Assembly (NCBI GenBank): GCA_947474715.1
Contig: CANJJT010000003.1
Coordinates: 1 to 64,000, forward strand
DNA length: 64,000 bases
Direction: 5' to 3'
DNA from: CAIYPG01 sp903864555
GTDB lineage: Bacteria > Pseudomonadota > Gammaproteobacteria > Burkholderiales > SG8-39
Shown one piece after another: positions 60,421 through 64,000 of the stretch; the first letter of the stretch is position 1, and each line of letters starts with the position of its first letter. A program made the translations under genes and the position numbers. Under the pieces are notes generated by a model, which saw only the letters and a list, made by a program, of their open reading frames with translations, was not told where the DNA came from and ran no database searches.

Positions 60421-61484
60421 TGCTGATGCGCCCCATATTGGAGGTTGACCCAGCGCTTGTATGTCCCGGATTCCACGCCCTTGATCCATTCGGGGTTGGT
60501 CAGGTACCAGCGCATGGTCTGTTCCAGGCCTGATTCAAATTGTTGCGATGGTGACCACCCCAGCTCGCTTGCCAGCTTGCGTGAATCAATCGCATAGCGC
60601 CTGTCATGCCCTGGCCTGTCGGATACATAAGCGATCTGGCTGGAATAGGGGTTGCCCTGCCTTGGTGCCAGTCTGTCCAAAATTGAACAGATGGCATTTA
60701 CCACTTGCAGGTTGGTGCGTTCGCAGTTCCCGCCGATATTGTAGGTTTCCCCCGGGAGTCCTTTGTCGAGCACGTCCCTGATTGCACCGCAATGATCGGT
60801 GACATACAGCCAGTCGCGAACATTCAGGCCATCGCCGTAGACGGGCAAAGCTTTTCCGCGCAGGGCATTCAGGACCATCAGCGGTATCAGTTTCTCGGGA
60901 AACTGGTAGGGCCCGTAATTGTTCGAGCAGTTTGTGGTCAGGACCGGCAGGCCGTAGGTGTGGTGGTAAGCGCGTGCCAGATGATCAGACGATGCCTTGG
61001 ATGCTGAATACGGGCTATTGGGCGAGTAGGGATGTGATTCGGAAAAGGGCGGATCGTCCGGCCCCAATGATCCATAAACTTCGTCGGTTGAGACGTGCAC
61101 AAACCTGAATGTATCCCGGCTCGGCCCGGGCAAGCGTTGCCACCAGGTTCTGCATTGTTCCAGCAGGTTGAACGTCCCCAGGATGTTGGTCTGCACGAAC
61201 GCAGCGGGTCCATGAATCGATCTGTCCACATGACTTTCCGCTGCAAAGTGGACGATGGCCCTTGGCTGATGGCGTTCTAGGATGTCTGCAATCTGCTGGC
61301 TGTCGCAAATGTCTCCCTGAACGAAGACATGCCGGCGGTCGTTGGACAGTGATTTGAGGTTCTCAAGGTTTCCTGCATAAGTCAGCTTGTCCAGATTGAT
61401 GAGGGGTTCATCAATCGAACGGAACCACTCAAGGACGAAATTCGAACCAATGAAACCCGCACCACCGGTTACAAGAATGGTCAT
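60417..61484 (-). CDS. rfbB: dTDP-glucose 4,6-dehydratase
   Basis: The 355-residue SDR has LVTGGAGFIGSNFVLEW at residues 4-20, HFAAESHVDRSIHGPAAFVQ, HVSTDEVYGSLG, and the YSASKASSDHLARAYHHTYG catalytic block. It forms dTDP-4-keto-6-deoxyglucose, first of the rhamnose-specific steps. Gene order B-A-C-D reads along the minus strand with overlapping junctions. It overlaps the GT2 stop by 4 bases. Confidence 0.97.
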   Translation of the reverse strand: MTILVTGGAGFIGSNFVLEWFRSIDEPLINLDKLTYAGNLENLKSLSNDRRHVFVQGDICDSQQIADILERHQPRAIVHFAAESHVDRSIHGPAAFVQTNILGTFNLLEQCRTWWQRLPGPSRDTFRFVHVSTDEVYGSLGPDDPPFSESHPYSPNSPYSASKASSDHLARAYHHTYGLPVLTTNCSNNYGPYQFPEKLIPLMVLNALRGKALPVYGDGLNVRDWLYVTDHCGAIRDVLDKGLPGETYNIGGNCERTNLQVVNAICSILDRLAPRQGNPYSSQIAYVSDRPGHDRRYAIDSRKLASELGWSPSQQFESGLEQTMRWYLTNPEWIKGVESGTYKRWVNLQYGAHQQ

Positions 61485-62254
61485 CTTGCGGCTTTCCCGA
61501 GGGCGACCAGCTTCGCGTATTTATTGAAGCTGTTCATGGAGCCTATGCAGATATGGATCAAACCGGGCAATCCATCAAGAAAGCCGAGTCGCAAAAAATA
61601 GAACTTGCTGAACCGGGCCAGCGGCGAAACCAGCAGGGTCATGACACCTGCTGACCGCCCTTGGGCATGCAGTTGCTCCGCCTGCAGCGTGGTGTAAAGG
61701 TTCTGCTTGGCCAGATAACGATCAAGTGTTTCAGCAGAGTCATGGAGGAGGTCTCCCCGAAGTCTGAGGACGGGGCATTCGGCAAGGACTTTTTCGTGGA
61801 TCGCATCGTCGCTCCACTTTGCCGAATTTCTGTGGAACAGGCGCAGGCTCCAGTCGGGATAACCTTCGCCATGCCGCAGCCATCGGCCAAGGAAGCGGTT
61901 GCAGCGTGGCATGGCAAATGCCTGCGCCCGGGGTGCACTCATTTCATGCTCGATACTTTGACGGAGCTGCTCGCTGACCCGCTCATCCGCATCCAGGCAA
62001 ATTACCCAATCGTTCATCGCCGTTGCCACCGCGTATTGTTTCTGGCGACCGTATCCCAGCCAGTCCTGGGTCACCACGCGGGCTCCCCTGGAAGTGGCCA
62101 GCGCCACTGTTTCGTCTGTGGACCCTGAATCGACCACGAGAATTTCGTCGCAGAAAGCCACGCTGTCGAGGCATCCCCCGATCTGGCTGGCCGCGTTGAG
62201 GCTGATAATGACGGCTGAAAGGGGCAATTTGGGGGCGAAAAATCGTATAATCAA
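61481..62254 (-). CDS. GT2 glycosyltransferase, WaaE/KdtX-like
   Basis: The 257-residue GT-A enzyme has LSAVIISLNAASQIGGCLDS, EILVVDSGSTDETVALATS, RGARVVTQDWLGYGRQKQYA and WVICLDADERVSEQLRQ, in which DADE is the metal site. The form matches the WaaE/KdtX beta-1,4-glucosyltransferases of the LPS inner core. The start was taken as TTG 62254; another TTG at 62227 is possible. It heads the O-antigen operon and is divergent from waaC. Confidence 0.85.
   Translation of the reverse strand: MIIRFFAPKLPLSAVIISLNAASQIGGCLDSVAFCDEILVVDSGSTDETVALATSRGARVVTQDWLGYGRQKQYAVATAMNDWVICLDADERVSEQLRQSIEHEMSAPRAQAFAMPRCNRFLGRWLRHGEGYPDWSLRLFHRNSAKWSDDAIHEKVLAECPVLRLRGDLLHDSAETLDRYLAKQNLYTTLQAEQLHAQGRSAGVMTLLVSPLARFSKFYFLRLGFLDGLPGLIHICIGSMNSFNKYAKLVALGKAAR
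62246..62251 (+). promoter_or_regulatory. candidate -10 element of waaC
   Basis: A perfect TATAAT lies 58 bases before the waaC start, inside the first codons of the divergent GT2 gene. No good -35 is visible at the right distance. On the opposite strand a TTTAAAAT near 62270 could serve the O-antigen operon. Confidence 0.35.
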
Positions 62255-62308
62255 GAAGTTGCGAGCTTCATTTTAAACCAATTGTGCGCTCCCATCTAAT
62301 GCCATCGC

Positions 62309-63259
62309 ATGCCTCGCATCCTCCTCATCAAGACGTCCTCTCTCGGGGATGTCGTCCACAATTTTCCGGTTGCAAGTGACATTGCGGAGCACTTCCCGGG
62401 GGCCGTCATCGACTGGGTCGTCGAGGAAGCCTACGCGCCCTTGGTTAACCTGCATCCGGCGATAAGCACGACCATCCCGGTGGCCATGAGGCGCTGGCGG
62501 AAACACCTTTTCAGCGCACGCACCTGGCAGGAGATCGGCGCATTCCGCAGAGGTCTGGCTCTTGAATCCTATGACCTGTGCATTGACACCCAGGGTTTGC
62601 TGAAAAGTGCCTTGATCGCTGCAGCATCTGTCAGCGTCAAGCATGGGTTTGACGCAGCCACGGCAAGGGAGCCGCTTGCAGCCCGCTTCTACGATGTAAC
62701 CCACCACGTGGACCGCAGCCAGCATGCCGTCATGAGAAACCGGCTGCTTGCAGGGATGGCGACGGGATACTCCGTCGGAGAGCTTGTCAACTACGGTCTG
62801 CAACAGGTGCCCGTCGCCGCAGGGCCAGCCGGATGTGTGCTGTTCCATGGCACCAGCCGCGATGACAAACTATGGCCCGTACCGGATTGGATCTTGCTGG
62901 GGCGCACACTGGAGTCGCTTGGATATCGCTGCATCATTCCCTGGGGAAGCGACGCGGAGAGGGTTCGCAGCGAGGTAATTTGCGCAGGACTTCACCATGC
63001 CACCGTCCCCGGACGCATGGATTTCGGCGAGATTGCCCGCGTGATTTCGAGCGCAAGTGCGGTGATTGGTGTTGATACCGGACTTGTGCATCTGGCTGCG
63101 GCGCTGGGTCGGCCGGTCGTCGCCATATTTACCGGTTCCGACCCGATACTGACCGGCGTACATGGCGTCAGCCTGGCGCGCAATCTGGGTCGTTGCGGGG
63201 CGCCTCCCGAACCGGCAGAAGTTTTGGCCAGTCTCCAGGAAATGGGGGTGATCAGGTGA
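62309..63259 (+). CDS. waaC: LPS heptosyltransferase I (WaaC)
   Basis: The 316-residue GT9 enzyme starts RILLIKTSSLGDVVHNFPVA, the WaaC-specific form, then IDWVVEEAYAPLVNLHPAIS. It ends with the donor-binding VIGVDTGLVHLAAALGRPVV. It adds the first heptose to Kdo2-lipid A. Its stop overlaps the GTG start of waaA (GTGA), so the two inner-core genes are coupled. Confidence 0.93.
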   Translation: MPRILLIKTSSLGDVVHNFPVASDIAEHFPGAVIDWVVEEAYAPLVNLHPAISTTIPVAMRRWRKHLFSARTWQEIGAFRRGLALESYDLCIDTQGLLKSALIAAASVSVKHGFDAATAREPLAARFYDVTHHVDRSQHAVMRNRLLAGMATGYSVGELVNYGLQQVPVAAGPAGCVLFHGTSRDDKLWPVPDWILLGRTLESLGYRCIIPWGSDAERVRSEVICAGLHHATVPGRMDFGEIARVISSASAVIGVDTGLVHLAAALGRPVVAIFTGSDPILTGVHGVSLARNLGRCGAPPEPAEVLASLQEMGVIR

Positions 63260-64000
63260 GGTGGCGTTTCGCATACGCCATGTACTCGCTGTTGCTCTAT
63301 TTGCTGCTGCCTTTTCTCATGCTGCGCTTATGGTGGCGGGGGGGGCGTGAGCCGGGGTATCGCATCCGGGTGGCCGAGCGATTTGGCTGGTATGCAGGCG
63401 CACTCCCCAATGGCAGATTCATCTGGGTGCATGCAGTATCTCTGGGAGAAACTCGCGCCGCCCGTCCCTTGATTGACGGGCTGCTCAAGACTTACCCTGA
63501 CCACCAGATCATCCTCACTCAGATGACCGCCAGCGGCCTTGTTGCCGCCCAACAGCTTTACGGTGATTGCGACAGGGTCCATCTCGCGTGGCTGCCGTAC
63601 GACTATCGCATTGCAACCAGGCGTTTCCTTGCGCACTACCGGCCTGCCCTGGGCGTCATTATGGAAACCGAAATCTGGATTTCGCTGCTGGAAGAGTGCA
63701 AGCTGCGTGAGATCCCGGTGCTGCTGGCCAATGGGCGATTGTCACAGCGGTCTGCAGATCGCTACAGAGTGATAGGCGTCCTGGTGCAGCGGGCACTGGC
63801 GTGTCTGGCAGTGACTGCCGTCCAGACGAATGCTGACGCAGAGCGATTCAGGCGGTTGGGTGCCCATGACATCCATGTCACCGGCAACCTGAAGTTTGAC
63901 GCCGCATTCGCACGGGAAAATTCGTTGTTGTCAGGTGAGTTCCGACGCCGCTTCGGTGTCCGCAAGGTTGTGCTTGCGGCTTCACTTCGCGAAGGGGAGG
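63256..64000 (+). CDS. waaA: 3-deoxy-D-manno-octulosonic acid transferase, 5' part
   Basis: The frame from the GTG at 63256 stays open to the window edge and gives about 248 residues, so the gene is truncated only by the window. An N-terminal membrane anchor (YSLLLYLLLPFLMLRLWW) is followed by FIWVHAVSLGETRAARPLID, LTQMTASGLVAAQQLY and METEIWISLLEECKL, the typical WaaA signatures, including the catalytic Glu in SLGE. It transfers Kdo to lipid A precursor. Coupled to waaC. Confidence 0.93.
   Translation, partial: MRWRFAYAMYSLLLYLLLPFLMLRLWWRGGREPGYRIRVAERFGWYAGALPNGRFIWVHAVSLGETRAARPLIDGLLKTYPDHQIILTQMTASGLVAAQQLYGDCDRVHLAWLPYDYRIATRRFLAHYRPALGVIMETEIWISLLEECKLREIPVLLANGRLSQRSADRYRVIGVLVQRALACLAVTAVQTNADAERFRRLGAHDIHVTGNLKFDAAFARENSLLSGEFRRRFGVRKVVLAASLREGE

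Noticed and set aside
1..64000. tRNA, rRNA or CRISPR array
   Set aside because: No tRNA cloverleaf, conserved rRNA segment or regularly spaced direct repeat was noticed on reading; a tRNAscan and CRISPR search would settle this.

Overview
The window looks like a chromosomal segment of a betaproteobacterium. The argS - SPOR-domain - dsbA order, the hemE/priA pairing, the coiled-coil protein - zapA - 6S RNA order, and Pseudomonas/Bordetella-like LPS gene families all point that way. No rRNA or tRNA gene was seen, so the genus is left open (Rhodocyclales/Nitrosomonadales-like is an inference).

Region 1 (1-17.3 kb) is mostly housekeeping. It opens with an IS3-family insertion sequence (about 471-1659) whose orfA carries an in-frame amber codon. 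After it come rubredoxin, a 3-hydroxyacyl-CoA dehydrogenase, a methyltransferase with a signal peptide, a DUF1289 protein, an MBL-fold hydrolase, two DsbA-like oxidoreductases around a rhodanese-like protein, a SPOR protein, argS, priA, hemE, an EVE-domain protein, 6S RNA with its terminator, zapA and a small coiled-coil protein. A cobalamin riboswitch then precedes a btuB-type TonB-dependent receptor.

Region 2 (17.3-35.9 kb, + strand) is a tightly packed, mostly overlapping run of 15 genes for the LPS core and its attachment: three GT9 (heptosyltransferase-like) enzymes, seven GT4 glycosyltransferases, MsbA, a WaaL-like O-antigen ligase, an AsnB-type amidotransferase, a NodU/WapO-type carbamoyltransferase and a methyltransferase.

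Region 3 (35.9-62.25 kb, - strand) converges on region 2 so closely that the two stop codons abut. It is an O-antigen/surface polysaccharide locus. From its promoter end it holds a WaaE-like GT2, rfbBACD (dTDP-L-rhamnose), a UDP-HexNAc 6-dehydrogenase, a Wzx flippase, a small ORF, a DUF268-like protein, an FkbM methyltransferase, two CgeB-type glycosyltransferases, two more AsnB-type amidotransferases, a GT2, a methyltransferase with a C-terminal zinc ribbon, two GT4 enzymes, fnlABC (UDP-N-acetyl-L-fucosamine), a 4-keto reductase, a WbpL/WecA-type initiating transferase and a WbpM-type dehydratase. The last block closely resembles the P. aeruginosa O11-type wbjBCDEF-wbpL-wbpM arrangement.

Region 4 (62.3-64 kb, + strand) starts the inner-core genes waaC and waaA; waaA runs off the window.

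Together, regions 2-4 encode inner core synthesis, core extension, lipid A-core export, O-unit synthesis starting on undecaprenyl phosphate, flipping and ligation. No Wzy polymerase or Wzz is visible, and three separate amidotransferases plus a carbamoyltransferase suggest a glycan rich in amide and carbamoyl groups.
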